From Ruminococcus sp. CAG:403 (lineage in GTDB: Bacteria; Bacillota; Clostridia; Oscillospirales; Ruminococcaceae), in the NCBI GenBank assembly GCA_000437255.1, contig FR899098.1, forward strand, positions 1 through 28,423: a stretch of DNA of 28,423 nt. The letters run 5' to 3'. The notes beneath the pieces were generated by a model. It worked only from the letters and a program-made list of their open reading frames with translations. It made no database searches and had not been told where the DNA came from. Shown piece after piece: positions 8,477 to 15,954 of the stretch. Position 1 is the stretch's first letter. The number at the start of each line of letters is the position of its first letter. The position numbers and the translations under genes were made by a program.

Positions 8477-8571
8477 GTCATGTACTTGGATTTGGGATTT
8501 AGCCTTTTGAAAAAGGAGTTTTTACCTACCCATTTCTATGTTCATGAGGAAAATTAAATGAGGTGAAAAAT
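8477..8571 (+). promoter_or_regulatory. rpsO 5' leader, candidate S15 autoregulatory region
   Basis: The leader holds a small hairpin (8503-8507 with 8512-8516, loop TGAA) whose 3' arm overlaps a decoy ribosome site, AAGGAG at 8513-8518. No start codon is properly spaced from that decoy. A seven-codon frame, 8538-8561, ends with TGA on the true ribosome site GAGGTG (8560-8565). S15 represses its own mRNA in several bacteria through leader structures that differ between lineages, so a regulatory role is reasonable but not shown. Confidence 0.35.
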
Positions 8572-8838
8572 ATGCTGCGTAAAGAAGAAAAAACATCCGT
8601 AATCGAAAACAACCGTCTGCATGAAACCGATACTGGTTCTCCGGAAGTACAGATTGCCATTCTTACAAAGAGAATTAACGATCTGACCGAACACCTGAAG
8701 AGCCATCAGAAGGATCATCACTCCAGAAGAGGTCTGCTGAAGATGGTTGGTCACAGAAGAAATCTGTTGAACTACCTGAAGAAAAAGGATGTAGAACGGT
8801 ACCGTGCTTGCATCGAAAAGCTGGGTATTCGTAAGTAA
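8572..8838 (+). CDS. rpsO: 30S ribosomal protein S15
   Basis: S15 binds the central domain of 16S rRNA at a three-way junction and is a primary binder in small-subunit assembly. The 88-residue length is exact for the family and the conserved features are all present: ETDTGSPEVQIAILTKRINDLTEHLKSHQKDHHSRRGLLKMVGHRRNLLNYL. The ATG at 8572 follows AGGTG by 6 nt. A GTG at 8563 in the same frame lies within the ribosome site and is rejected. The gene lies upstream of pnp, an order conserved from Firmicutes to Proteobacteria. Confidence 0.98.
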   Translation: MLRKEEKTSVIENNRLHETDTGSPEVQIAILTKRINDLTEHLKSHQKDHHSRRGLLKMVGHRRNLLNYLKKKDVERYRACIEKLGIRK

Positions 8839-8852
8839 TTACAACAATCAGA

Positions 8853-8886
8853 AAAGGCAGATGGAGAAAGTTCTCTTTCTGCCTTT
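8853..8886 (+). terminator. Attenuator-like hairpin after rpsO
   Basis: A 9-bp stem (8853-8861 with 8878-8886) with a smaller inner stem begins 15 nt after the rpsO stop. No T run follows, so it is more likely an mRNA 3'-end stabiliser or processing element than a true terminator; pnp probably relies on readthrough. Confidence 0.5.
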
Positions 8887-8896
8887 CCGTGTTATG

Positions 8897-8993
8897 ATGC
8901 ACCCCAATTAGGCGGCGGATCTTTTAGCATTAAGCCGTGTCTTTCCTGAAAAAGATAGGGCTTATTGCTAAAACTGCTGCTGGGGGGATGCAT
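8897..8993 (+). promoter_or_regulatory. pnp: Long leader stem-loop upstream of pnp
   Basis: A nearly continuous hairpin of about 97 nt can be drawn by hand. From the tip: 8938-8944 with 8951-8957 around the 6-nt loop CCTGAA; 8922-8936 with 8959-8973 (15 positions, one T-T mismatch); 8911-8918 with 8974-8981 (eight pairs, three G-U); 8902-8905 with 8982-8985; and 8897-8901 with 8989-8993. Small bulges lie at 8919-8921, 8906-8910 and 8986-8988. It ends 36 nt before the pnp start codon. In Escherichia coli an RNase III-cleaved hairpin in the pnp leader is the target of PNPase autocontrol; a similar role here is inferred from position and shape only. Confidence 0.7.
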
Positions 8994-9029
8994 AAGCAGA
9001 AGGAATTCAAGTAGAAAGGAATCAAAATT

Positions 9030-11144
9030 ATGTTTGAAAAATATAGAACATTTGAAACGACATTTGCCGGTCGGCCGCTTGTTGTAGAAACTGGAAAAAC
9101 TTGTGAACTCTCAAACGGTTCTTGTTGGGTACGGTATGGCGATACCGTTGTAATGGCAAATGTAACAGCAAGTGCAAAGCCAAGAGAAGGCGTGGACTTT
9201 TTCCCTCTGTCTGTCGATTATGAAGAACGGTTATATTCCGTTGGAAAAATCCCAGGTTCTTTCACCAAGAGAGAAGGAAAGCCGTCTGAAAAGGCAATTT
9301 TGACTTCTCGTATGGTAGACCGTCCGATTCGTCCGCTGTTCCCGAAGGATATGCGGAATGATGTTTCAGTTGTTATGACGGTTTTGGCGGTGGATCCGGA
9401 TTGCTCTCCGGAAATCACAGGCATGCTGGCAACTTCTATTGCCATTTCTATTTCGGATATTCCGTGGAATGGCCCGATCGCTGGCGTCAGTGTAGGTCTG
9501 GTAGACGGTGAAATTGTTCTGAACCCGACATTGGAACAGCGTGCACACAACGATTTGCAGTTAACGGTTGCTGGTTCTATGGAGAAAATTGTAATGATCG
9601 AAGCCGGTGCCAACGAAGTACCGGAAGATCTGATGCTGAAGGCAATTTTAACTGGTCACGAAGAGATCAAGAAGATGGTTGCGTTTGTAAAGGAAATTCA
9701 GAATGCAATCGGTAAGAAGAAGTTTGCGTTCCAGTCCATGGAAGTGGATCATGCGCTGTTTGATCAGATCGAAGAAATGGTTGGCGATCAGGTAAAGTTT
9801 GCCCTGGATACCAACGATAAAAATGTAAGAGAAGAACGGTTGCAGCCGATCGTAGATGCTGTACATGAGCAGTTTGATGAAGCGTATCCGGAACAAATTG
9901 CGATGATTGATGAGTGCTTGTACAAGTTGCAAAAGAAAATTGTTCGGAATTGGCTGTATGAGGGCAAGCGTGTAGATGGAAGAGGCATTGATGAAATCCG
10001 TCCGCTTGCAGCTGAAGTTGGTTTGCTGCCACGTGTACATGGTTCTGGTTTGTTCACAAGAGGACAGACACAGGTTCTGACCGTTGCAACACTTGGCCCG
10101 GTTAGCGATAGCCAGAAGATTGACGGCTTGGATGAAGAAACCTCCAAGCGGTATATGCACCAGTATAATTTCCCGTCCTATTCTGTAGGCGAAACCAAGC
10201 CGAGCCGTGGTCCAGGTCGTCGTGAAATCGGACATGGTGCATTGGCAGAACGTGCTCTGCTGCCGGTTATTCCGCCGGTTGAAGAGTTCCCATATGCATT
10301 CCGTTTGGTTTCAGAAGTGCTTTCTTCCAACGGTTCGACTTCGCAGGCTTCCATTTGTGGTTCTACACTGGCATTGATGGATGCTGGCGTGCCAATTAAG
10401 GAACCAGTTGCCGGCATTTCCTGCGGTTTGATTACGTTGCCGGATAGCGATGAATTCATGACCATGGTGGATATTCAGGGTCTGGAAGATTTCTTTGGCG
10501 ATATGGACTTTAAGGTAGGTGGTACCAAGAACGGAATTACTGCCATTCAGGTTGATATTAAGGTGGACGGTCTGACTCCGGCTATTATCGAAGAAGCATT
10601 TGAAAAGACCAGAAAAGCGAGACTGTACATTTTGGATGAAATTATGCTGAAGGCAATTGCTCGTCCACGTGAAACGGTCAATGCTTATGCACCGAAGATG
10701 TTCCAGACCAAAATTGCAGTGGACAAGATTCGGGATGTCATTGGACAGGGTGGAAAGGTAATTCAGAAGATTTCTGCTGAATGCGATGTCAAGATTGATA
10801 TCAATGAAGATGGCAGCGTATTTATCAGCGGCATGAGCCTGGAAGGTTGCCAGAAAGCACTGCAAATTGTAGAGACCATTGCAAATGATCCGGAAGTGGG
10901 CGCAATTTATAAAGGCAAAGTAGTATCCATTAAGCCGTTTGGTGCATTTGTAGAGATTGCACCTGGAAAAGACGGTCTGGTACACATTTCCAAGCTGGAT
11001 AAGAACCGTGTGGAACAGGTAGAAGATGTTGTTTCCATTGGTGATGAAATTATCGTAAAGGTTATGGAAATTAAAGACGGAAAAATCAGCCTGTCTCGGA
11101 AGGATGCACTGGCAGATTTAGAGGCAAAGAAAAAGCAGGCATAA
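9030..11144 (+). CDS. pnp: Polynucleotide phosphorylase (PNPase)
   Basis: PNPase degrades RNA 3' to 5' using phosphate and releases nucleoside diphosphates; it acts in general mRNA turnover. The 704-residue protein has two RNase PH-like domains. The second carries GETKPSRGPGRREIGHGALAERALLPVIP and the active-site region around ICGSTLALMDAGVPIKEPVAGIS. A KH domain follows at ~555-615 (VIGQGGKVIQKI with the GxxG loop), then an S1 domain at ~620-695 (KGKVVSIKPFGAFVEIAPGKDGLVHISKL). The start at 9030 has AGAAAGGA 9 nt upstream. It is probably co-transcribed with rpsO from the promoter at 8442; I see no separate promoter in the 191-nt gap. Confidence 0.98.
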   Translation: MFEKYRTFETTFAGRPLVVETGKTCELSNGSCWVRYGDTVVMANVTASAKPREGVDFFPLSVDYEERLYSVGKIPGSFTKREGKPSEKAILTSRMVDRPIRPLFPKDMRNDVSVVMTVLAVDPDCSPEITGMLATSIAISISDIPWNGPIAGVSVGLVDGEIVLNPTLEQRAHNDLQLTVAGSMEKIVMIEAGANEVPEDLMLKAILTGHEEIKKMVAFVKEIQNAIGKKKFAFQSMEVDHALFDQIEEMVGDQVKFALDTNDKNVREERLQPIVDAVHEQFDEAYPEQIAMIDECLYKLQKKIVRNWLYEGKRVDGRGIDEIRPLAAEVGLLPRVHGSGLFTRGQTQVLTVATLGPVSDSQKIDGLDEETSKRYMHQYNFPSYSVGETKPSRGPGRREIGHGALAERALLPVIPPVEEFPYAFRLVSEVLSSNGSTSQASICGSTLALMDAGVPIKEPVAGISCGLITLPDSDEFMTMVDIQGLEDFFGDMDFKVGGTKNGITAIQVDIKVDGLTPAIIEEAFEKTRKARLYILDEIMLKAIARPRETVNAYAPKMFQTKIAVDKIRDVIGQGGKVIQKISAECDVKIDINEDGSVFISGMSLEGCQKALQIVETIANDPEVGAIYKGKVVSIKPFGAFVEIAPGKDGLVHISKLDKNRVEQVEDVVSIGDEIIVKVMEIKDGKISLSRKDALADLEAKKKQA

Positions 11145-11172
11145 GGAAATCATTGACGGAATTGTGCTTTTT

Positions 11173-11208
11173 GAAAACGGTTCTGTTTATTGAAATGGAG
11201 CCGTTTTC
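11173..11208 (+). terminator. Terminator-like hairpin after pnp
   Basis: An 11-bp stem (11173-11183 with 11198-11208, one G-T) contains AAAACGG/CCGTTTT and lies 28 nt after the pnp stop. The T tract is inside the 3' arm and little U-rich sequence follows, so efficiency is uncertain. Confidence 0.55.
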
Positions 11209-11257
11209 TATTGATTCAATCACGCCTTCTGCTTTTTAGAAAAATGGGAGGAATGCT

Positions 11258-12190
11258 ATGAGACGTCTTTTTAAATTATATCGTTATATTTTAATTTGTA
11301 TGGTTCTTGCAACGCTTGTTTTATCTTTTGTTGCGTGGTATACTGTCGGCGTGGTAGAATTGCATGGTGCAATTGATGAAATTGATGCCAATATCAGCGA
11401 CATGGCAGATACCATTGACCAAAATGCAGAAAACAAAACCATGCTGGAAACCGAGCTGACGGATGACTATAAATCCAAGACTCGTGTTTTGGCGATGCTG
11501 TTGGACAGCAGCCTGACAGAGGAGTCTATAGATGATAAGACGCTGGAAGAGCTGCGTGTGGGAATTGGTGCAGATCTGGTCAGTGTATCTGATGCACAGG
11601 GACATATTATTCTGAGCACCGATTTATCCAGTGCCGGCACAACCATCGCAGAGCCTTTTCTGAATCATATTCACGAAATAGTTTACACAGATGTGGAATT
11701 TCGGTTGGAGGATGCAAAGCCTGTTATACAAGCGGCCTCTACACTGGGAAATGGACATGGCATGGTGCAGGTTTCCTATTCGGCAAGTACGGTACAAGCA
11801 CTTTTGCAGAAAACAGAAATCCAGAATCTTGCAGCAGACATGCCGCTTTATGGACAGGGCTCTACTGCAATTGTAGATCTGAATACCATGTGCTTTTTAA
11901 GTCATACGGATCCAGACAAGATCAATCAGACTTCTGTTTTCAATAGCAACAATTTCCAAAAGAAAAAGGGAAGAATTGATACGGAAATTGATGGAACACG
12001 TCAGATGGTGCGCTATCAAGTGCATGATGAACAGGTCTTAATGGCAATGGTTCCATTTTCTGAGTTGTATCAGGAACGCAATACCGTCGTCGGTTGGATG
12101 CTGGGTGGTGGAGCAGTCCTGCTGGTGATTACCGTTCTTGCAATGCGCATGCAATGGATTTTCCTCAAGCGAGAAATGGAATTGGAATAA
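11258..12190 (+). CDS. Membrane-anchored Cache-type sensory protein without output domain
   Basis: The 310-residue protein has an N-terminal membrane helix (about residues 9-31), an outside domain of about 245 residues and a second helix (about 280-301). Only about eight charged residues, LKREMELE, remain inside. The outer domain resembles a double Cache fold: a long helix with KTRVLAMLLD, then LEELRVGIGADLVSVSDAQGHIILSTD, a typical Cache strand pattern, and later YGQGSTAIVDLNTMCFLSHTDPDKI and EQVLMAMVPFSELY. Cache proteins normally carry a kinase, GGDEF, phosphatase or chemotaxis domain after the second helix; none is present, and a terminator follows at once. Start at 11258 with GGGAGG about 8 nt upstream. 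It could be a stand-alone ligand-binding partner of another receptor; the Cache assignment is by eye. Confidence 0.65.
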   Translation: MRRLFKLYRYILICMVLATLVLSFVAWYTVGVVELHGAIDEIDANISDMADTIDQNAENKTMLETELTDDYKSKTRVLAMLLDSSLTEESIDDKTLEELRVGIGADLVSVSDAQGHIILSTDLSSAGTTIAEPFLNHIHEIVYTDVEFRLEDAKPVIQAASTLGNGHGMVQVSYSASTVQALLQKTEIQNLAADMPLYGQGSTAIVDLNTMCFLSHTDPDKINQTSVFNSNNFQKKKGRIDTEIDGTRQMVRYQVHDEQVLMAMVPFSELYQERNTVVGWMLGGGAVLLVITVLAMRMQWIFLKREMELE

Positions 12191-12209
12191 GAATAAAAAT
12201 AAAAATAAA

Positions 12210-12254
12210 AAAGCAATCTGCCTGTTGGAGAAGGTCCAGCAGGCAGATTGCTTT
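12210..12254. terminator. Bidirectional 20-bp-stem terminator
   Basis: Bases 12210-12229 pair with 12235-12254 over 20 bp with one G-T and a 5-nt loop. On the minus strand the stem is followed by TTTTATTTTTATTTTTATT, a strong U tract, so it terminates the convergent prephenate dehydratase gene. On the plus strand it ends with TTTCATTTG and can also stop the sensor gene transcript. Confidence 0.9.
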
Positions 12255-12282
12255 CATTTGAATTTACAGCAAGAGAAGTGTG

Positions 12283-13395
12283 TCACTGTACGACAACATT
12301 TCCCAGCAGTTTAAAGTTCATGCAGAATTTGCAAAGGCTGTTGAGAAAGGCAGCAACCTTTCGATCATTTAAATTTCCTTTGAAGTCGATGTGGAAGACA
12401 ACACCAAAACTTCCATCTTGAATGGGACGGCTTTCAATTCGATCGAGGTTTAAATTATAAATATAGAACTTTTCCAGTAATTTACTCAGGGAGCCCGGTT
12501 CATTGGGAATGGTCAGCATAATGGAAATGATAGAAGCGTTTGGATCCACTTGCAATTCTTTTGTGATGCAAATAAAACGAGTATAGTTTGGGGAGACATT
12601 GGAAATGTTTTGTGCGAGAATTTGCAAGTGATTTAACTTGGCGCAGTTTTCTGAGCAAATAGCAGCAATTGGCGCATCACTGTCAGCTACCAACTTGGCA
12701 GCAGTTGCCGTATTGCTGTATCCTTGTCCAATGAGGTTGTGGTGGCTTAAAAAGTCGGAACATTGGGAAAGTCCTTGCGGATGGGAATAAACAGTATGAA
12801 TCTCGTCAAGAGAAAGCCCCGGCCGAGTTACCAGACAGTGATTGACTGCAACCGTTGTCATCGCAGCAAGATAAACAGAATGCTTATGTAGCAGATCATA
12901 AGTTGCAGTGACAGAGCCAGCGGTGCTATTGTAAATGGGAAGAACACCATATTCGATTTTGCCTTCTTCCACTGCTTCGAATACAGATTCAAAAGTTGGA
13001 AAAAAGGTGATCTCCCGTTCCGGAAATAGCTGCTTGGCAGCTTGTTCCGAATTGGCGCCTTCCATTCCCTGGCAGCCGATTTTTTGTGCAGCTGAAAACT
13101 GTGGGATGGAGAACTGCGGAATGGGTTCCTCTTGTGTCAGCATTTGGGTTTGCAGCTGCTTGCTCAAATCCAGCATCGTGGAGAATAGAGTCTGTGCAGC
13201 ATGCATAAATTGCGGCTGTGCCGCTTTTCCAATTCGCTCCATGATGACTGCTTCACGGCCTTCTTGGAAAATTTCCATGTGATGTGCTTTTTTATAAGCT
13301 GCAACCTGCTGACAGAGCTCCATACGCTGTTCAAATAAATGCAAAATGGATTGATCCAGTTGATCAATCTGCATCCGAATTTCGTTTAAATCCAT
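12283..13395 (-). CDS. pheA: Bifunctional chorismate mutase / prephenate dehydratase (P-protein)
   Basis: The enzyme turns chorismate into prephenate and then phenylpyruvate, leading to phenylalanine. Residues 1-85 are an AroQ-type chorismate mutase (MDLNEIRMQIDQLD; EGREAVIMERI). Residues ~107-280 are prephenate dehydratase (GCQGMEGANSEQAA; YSHPQGLSQC at 203-212; the catalytic TRF at 272-274). Residues ~291-365 are the ACT feedback domain (NEPGSLSKLL, ESRP at 321-324). The usual PIENS motif reads PIYNS here (153-157), a replacement of a normally conserved Glu by Tyr. The start at 13395 is chosen at the AroQ N-terminus with AAAGGA about 10 nt upstream; longer forms would begin upstream of the -10 box. 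It is the only minus-strand gene fully in the window. Confidence 0.95.
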   Translation of the reverse strand: MDLNEIRMQIDQLDQSILHLFEQRMELCQQVAAYKKAHHMEIFQEGREAVIMERIGKAAQPQFMHAAQTLFSTMLDLSKQLQTQMLTQEEPIPQFSIPQFSAAQKIGCQGMEGANSEQAAKQLFPEREITFFPTFESVFEAVEEGKIEYGVLPIYNSTAGSVTATYDLLHKHSVYLAAMTTVAVNHCLVTRPGLSLDEIHTVYSHPQGLSQCSDFLSHHNLIGQGYSNTATAAKLVADSDAPIAAICSENCAKLNHLQILAQNISNVSPNYTRFICITKELQVDPNASIISIMLTIPNEPGSLSKLLEKFYIYNLNLDRIESRPIQDGSFGVVFHIDFKGNLNDRKVAAFLNSLCKFCMNFKLLGNVVVQ

Positions 13396-13483
13396 ATGCT
13401 GGCAATCCTTTCGTTTGGTTCTGGAAGAATGAAATCCATACAGGCATTGTTTGATGAAGAATGTTTGTATGGACGTTCTTTTT

Positions 13484-13512
13484 ATTATACACAATTTTTT
13501 TTAAAATTGCAA
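13484..13512 (-). promoter_or_regulatory. Promoter of the pheA gene
   Basis: On the minus strand TTGCAA (13512-13507) and TATAAT (13489-13484) are 17 bp apart. Transcription would start near 13477, leaving a leader of about 80 nt. I saw no T-box or clear attenuator in it. Confidence 0.75.
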
Positions 13513-13532
13513 GAGAAAAATACGGATAACTA

Positions 13533-13562
13533 TTGAAAAGATCAACTGCTTTATGGTATAAT
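13533..13562 (+). promoter_or_regulatory. Promoter of the ruvC operon
   Basis: TTGAAA (13533-13538) and TATAAT (13557-13562) are 18 bp apart, with TGG before the -10 box forming an extended -10. The start of transcription would be near 13569, about 80 nt before ruvC. It is divergent from the pheA promoter; the two -35 boxes are only 20 bp apart. Confidence 0.8.
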
Positions 13563-13650
13563 AAAAAATGTATGTGAGAACTTGCAGGATACAGCACGGA
13601 TTTTCCAATGGGGTGCATGCATCCTTTTAGAAAGAATCAGGAGGGGGAAC

Positions 13651-14157
13651 ATGCGCATACTGGGAATTGATCCAGGCTTTGCCATCGTGGGATTTGGTGT
13701 TTTAGATTATAATGGAATGGACTTTCGTCCGCTGGAATACGGCGCCATTACGACAGAAGCCAATACGCCCTTTACGCAGCGGCTGACTGCAATTTATCAG
13801 GATTTGAATTTCATTTTAGATCGTTTTCAACCAGATTGTGTTTCGGTAGAACGCTTATTTTTTACCTCCAACCAAAAAACAGTCATCAATGTAGCACAAG
13901 CACGAGGCGTTATTTTGCTTTGCGCACAGCTGCATCAGGTTCCCATTTATGAATATACGCCGCTGCAAGTTAAGCAAGCGGTCGTTGGATATGGAAGAGC
14001 GGAAAAGAAACAGGTTATGGAATTGACACGTCGAATTTTAAAGTTGGCACAGATGCCGAAGCCGGATGATGCAGCCGATGCACTTGCATTGGCAATCTGT
14101 CATGGACACTGTGCGACTGGCATACAATTGGAACAAATGGCAGGAGGAATACAATGA
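13651..14157 (+). CDS. ruvC: Holliday junction endonuclease RuvC
   Basis: RuvC resolves Holliday junctions by paired nicks, guided by RuvAB. The 168-residue protein has the complete catalytic set: D7 in GIDPG, E67 in VSVERLFF, and D140 and D143 in PDDAADALALAICH. The ATG at 13651 has AGGAGGGGG 6 nt upstream; an in-frame ATG at 13582 adds residues unlike RuvC. The stop overlaps the ruvA start by 4 nt (ATGA), so translation is coupled. It heads a tightly spaced run of ten plus-strand genes. Confidence 0.97.
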   Translation: MRILGIDPGFAIVGFGVLDYNGMDFRPLEYGAITTEANTPFTQRLTAIYQDLNFILDRFQPDCVSVERLFFTSNQKTVINVAQARGVILLCAQLHQVPIYEYTPLQVKQAVVGYGRAEKKQVMELTRRILKLAQMPKPDDAADALALAICHGHCATGIQLEQMAGGIQ

Positions 14158-14777
14158 TTGATAGTGTACGTGGCACTTTGCTGGCAAAGGAACCGACAAT
14201 GGCAGTGGTAGAATGCGGTGGAGTGGGATATGCCTGCCGAACCACGCTGCACACCCTGTCAGGACTGGGTGCACTTGGAGAAGAGGTGCGGTTATATACG
14301 CATTTGGCAGTTCGGGAAGATAGTGTAGACCTGTTTGGCTTTTCCACCCGACAGGAACGGCATTGCTTTGAAATGCTGATTTCTGTATCAGGTGTCGGGC
14401 CAAAGGCTGCGCTTGCCATTTTATCGGATGTTACACCAGATCGATTTGCACTGCTTGTAGCTTCTGGTGACAGTAAATCATTTACCAAAACGAAGGGAAT
14501 CGGTGCCAAAACAGCACAGCGTATTGTATTGGAATTAAAAGATAAGATTGCCAAGGAACATATGGGAGAGATTCATGCTGCAGAAGCTTTTTCCGCTTCG
14601 GCTGCTGCTTCTCTGGGCGGAGACAATATAGAAGATGCCATTGCAGCTCTGATGGTACTGGGATATACCCAAGGAGAGGTCGTGCCGCTTCTTGCCAAAT
14701 TGGATCCGAACTTGCCGTCTCAGGAATTGATCAAGCAGACTTTGCGGCAGATCGGAGCCGCCTCCAATCGTCGGTAG
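14154..14777 (+). CDS. ruvA: Holliday junction DNA-binding protein RuvA
   Basis: RuvA forms tetramers that hold the four-way junction flat for the RuvB motor. The 207-residue protein shows the N-terminal OB fold, then two helix-hairpin-helix motifs (ISVSGVGPKAALAIL and GIGAKTAQRIVLELKDK). The C-terminal RuvB-binding domain III contains DNIEDAIAALMVLGYTQGEV. The start overlaps the ruvC stop by 4 nt and is preceded by AGGAGG. Confidence 0.97.
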   Translation: MIDSVRGTLLAKEPTMAVVECGGVGYACRTTLHTLSGLGALGEEVRLYTHLAVREDSVDLFGFSTRQERHCFEMLISVSGVGPKAALAILSDVTPDRFALLVASGDSKSFTKTKGIGAKTAQRIVLELKDKIAKEHMGEIHAAEAFSASAAASLGGDNIEDAIAALMVLGYTQGEVVPLLAKLDPNLPSQELIKQTLRQIGAASNRR

Positions 14778-14854
14778 GTGTGTACTTTTCGCAGATTGGT
14801 TTGCTGGTTTGGATAAGAAAAATGTGCCAAAGCAAGAAAAGGATGTGAGAACGC

Positions 14855-15916
14855 ATGATTGAAACCAGTGATATGGAATTTGACACCAGAATGGTAACCG
14901 CAAAAGAAACCGTAGAAGACCGGGAAGTGGAATATTCTTTACGGCCGCAGACGCTGGCAGAATATATCGGACAGGATAAAGTCAAAGAGAACATGGCAAT
15001 TTACATTGAAGCGGCCAAGCGTCGTGGGGATCCTCTGGATCATGTATTGTTGTATGGACCGCCTGGATTGGGAAAGACTACGCTTTCTGCAATCATTGCG
15101 CATGAGATGGGGGTCAACCTGCGTGTCACTACAGGTCCTGCTATTGAAAAGCCTGGTGATCTGGCTGCGCTTTTGACCAACTTGCAGCCCAATGATATTC
15201 TATTTATCGATGAAATTCATCGTCTTTCCAGATCGGTAGAGGAAATTCTATATCCGGCGTTGGAAGACCATGTCATCGATATTATGATGGGAAAAGGGCC
15301 GTCTGCCCGTTCACTCCGGGTGGATTTGAACCCGTTTACATTGGTTGGTGCCACCACACGTGCCGGACAGCTTTCCAGTCCGCTACGAGATCGATTTGGC
15401 GTTATTCAGCGTTTGGAATTGTATACCGTGGAACAGCTGACGGATATCATTCGCCGCAGTGCAATTATTTTGGAAATTCCATGTACCTTGGATGGTGCTG
15501 TAGAAATTGCACGGCGGGCACGGGGGACGCCCCGAATTGCCAATCGCTTGCTGAAGCGGGTGCGAGATTTTGCGGATGTAATGGGCAATGGACAAATCAC
15601 CAAAGAAATTGCAGTGATTGCTCTTGATCGTTTGGAAATTGATGCATTGGGGCTGGACAGCAATGACCGTCGGCTTTTGGAAATGATTATCAAAGGCTAT
15701 GGCGGTGGCCCGGTTGGTTTGGAAACACTGGCATCTGCTTTGGGAGAAGAAACTGTTACCTTGGAAGACGTTTGTGAGCCGTATCTGATGCAGCTTGGCT
15801 TCCTGTCCCGTACCCCAAGAGGACGGTGTGCCACCCAACTGGCATATGAACATCTGGGTATACAGTTACCCTCCCAGCAGGGTATTTCCGGGCAAATGAC
15901 CTTATCAGAATCATAA
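14855..15916 (+). CDS. ruvB: Holliday junction branch migration ATPase RuvB
   Basis: RuvB is the hexameric AAA+ motor that drives branch migration on RuvA-bound junctions. In 353 residues it shows Walker A GPPGLGKTT, Walker B with DEIH, the GATTRAGQLSSPLRDRFG sensor region and the C-terminal winged helix ending RTPRGR. It lies 77 nt after ruvA; I see no promoter or terminator in that gap, so it probably belongs to the same transcript. Confidence 0.97.
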   Translation: MIETSDMEFDTRMVTAKETVEDREVEYSLRPQTLAEYIGQDKVKENMAIYIEAAKRRGDPLDHVLLYGPPGLGKTTLSAIIAHEMGVNLRVTTGPAIEKPGDLAALLTNLQPNDILFIDEIHRLSRSVEEILYPALEDHVIDIMMGKGPSARSLRVDLNPFTLVGATTRAGQLSSPLRDRFGVIQRLELYTVEQLTDIIRRSAIILEIPCTLDGAVEIARRARGTPRIANRLLKRVRDFADVMGNGQITKEIAVIALDRLEIDALGLDSNDRRLLEMIIKGYGGGPVGLETLASALGEETVTLEDVCEPYLMQLGFLSRTPRGRCATQLAYEHLGIQLPSQQGISGQMTLSES

Positions 15917-15954
15917 ATACAATTGATGGAATCATAAAAGGAGTAAAAATCAGA

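Noticed and set aside
13364..13447. Minus-strand 27-codon frame with W, F, F, Y and F codons overlapping the pheA start, resembling an attenuation leader peptide.
   Set aside because: No ribosome site precedes its ATG, the aromatic codons are scattered, it overlaps the pheA start codon, and no terminator/antiterminator pair is visible in the short leader.
13396..13477. T-box or phenylalanine riboswitch-like leader for pheA.
   Set aside because: The leader is only about 80 nt and lacks a T-box sequence and a specifier stem.
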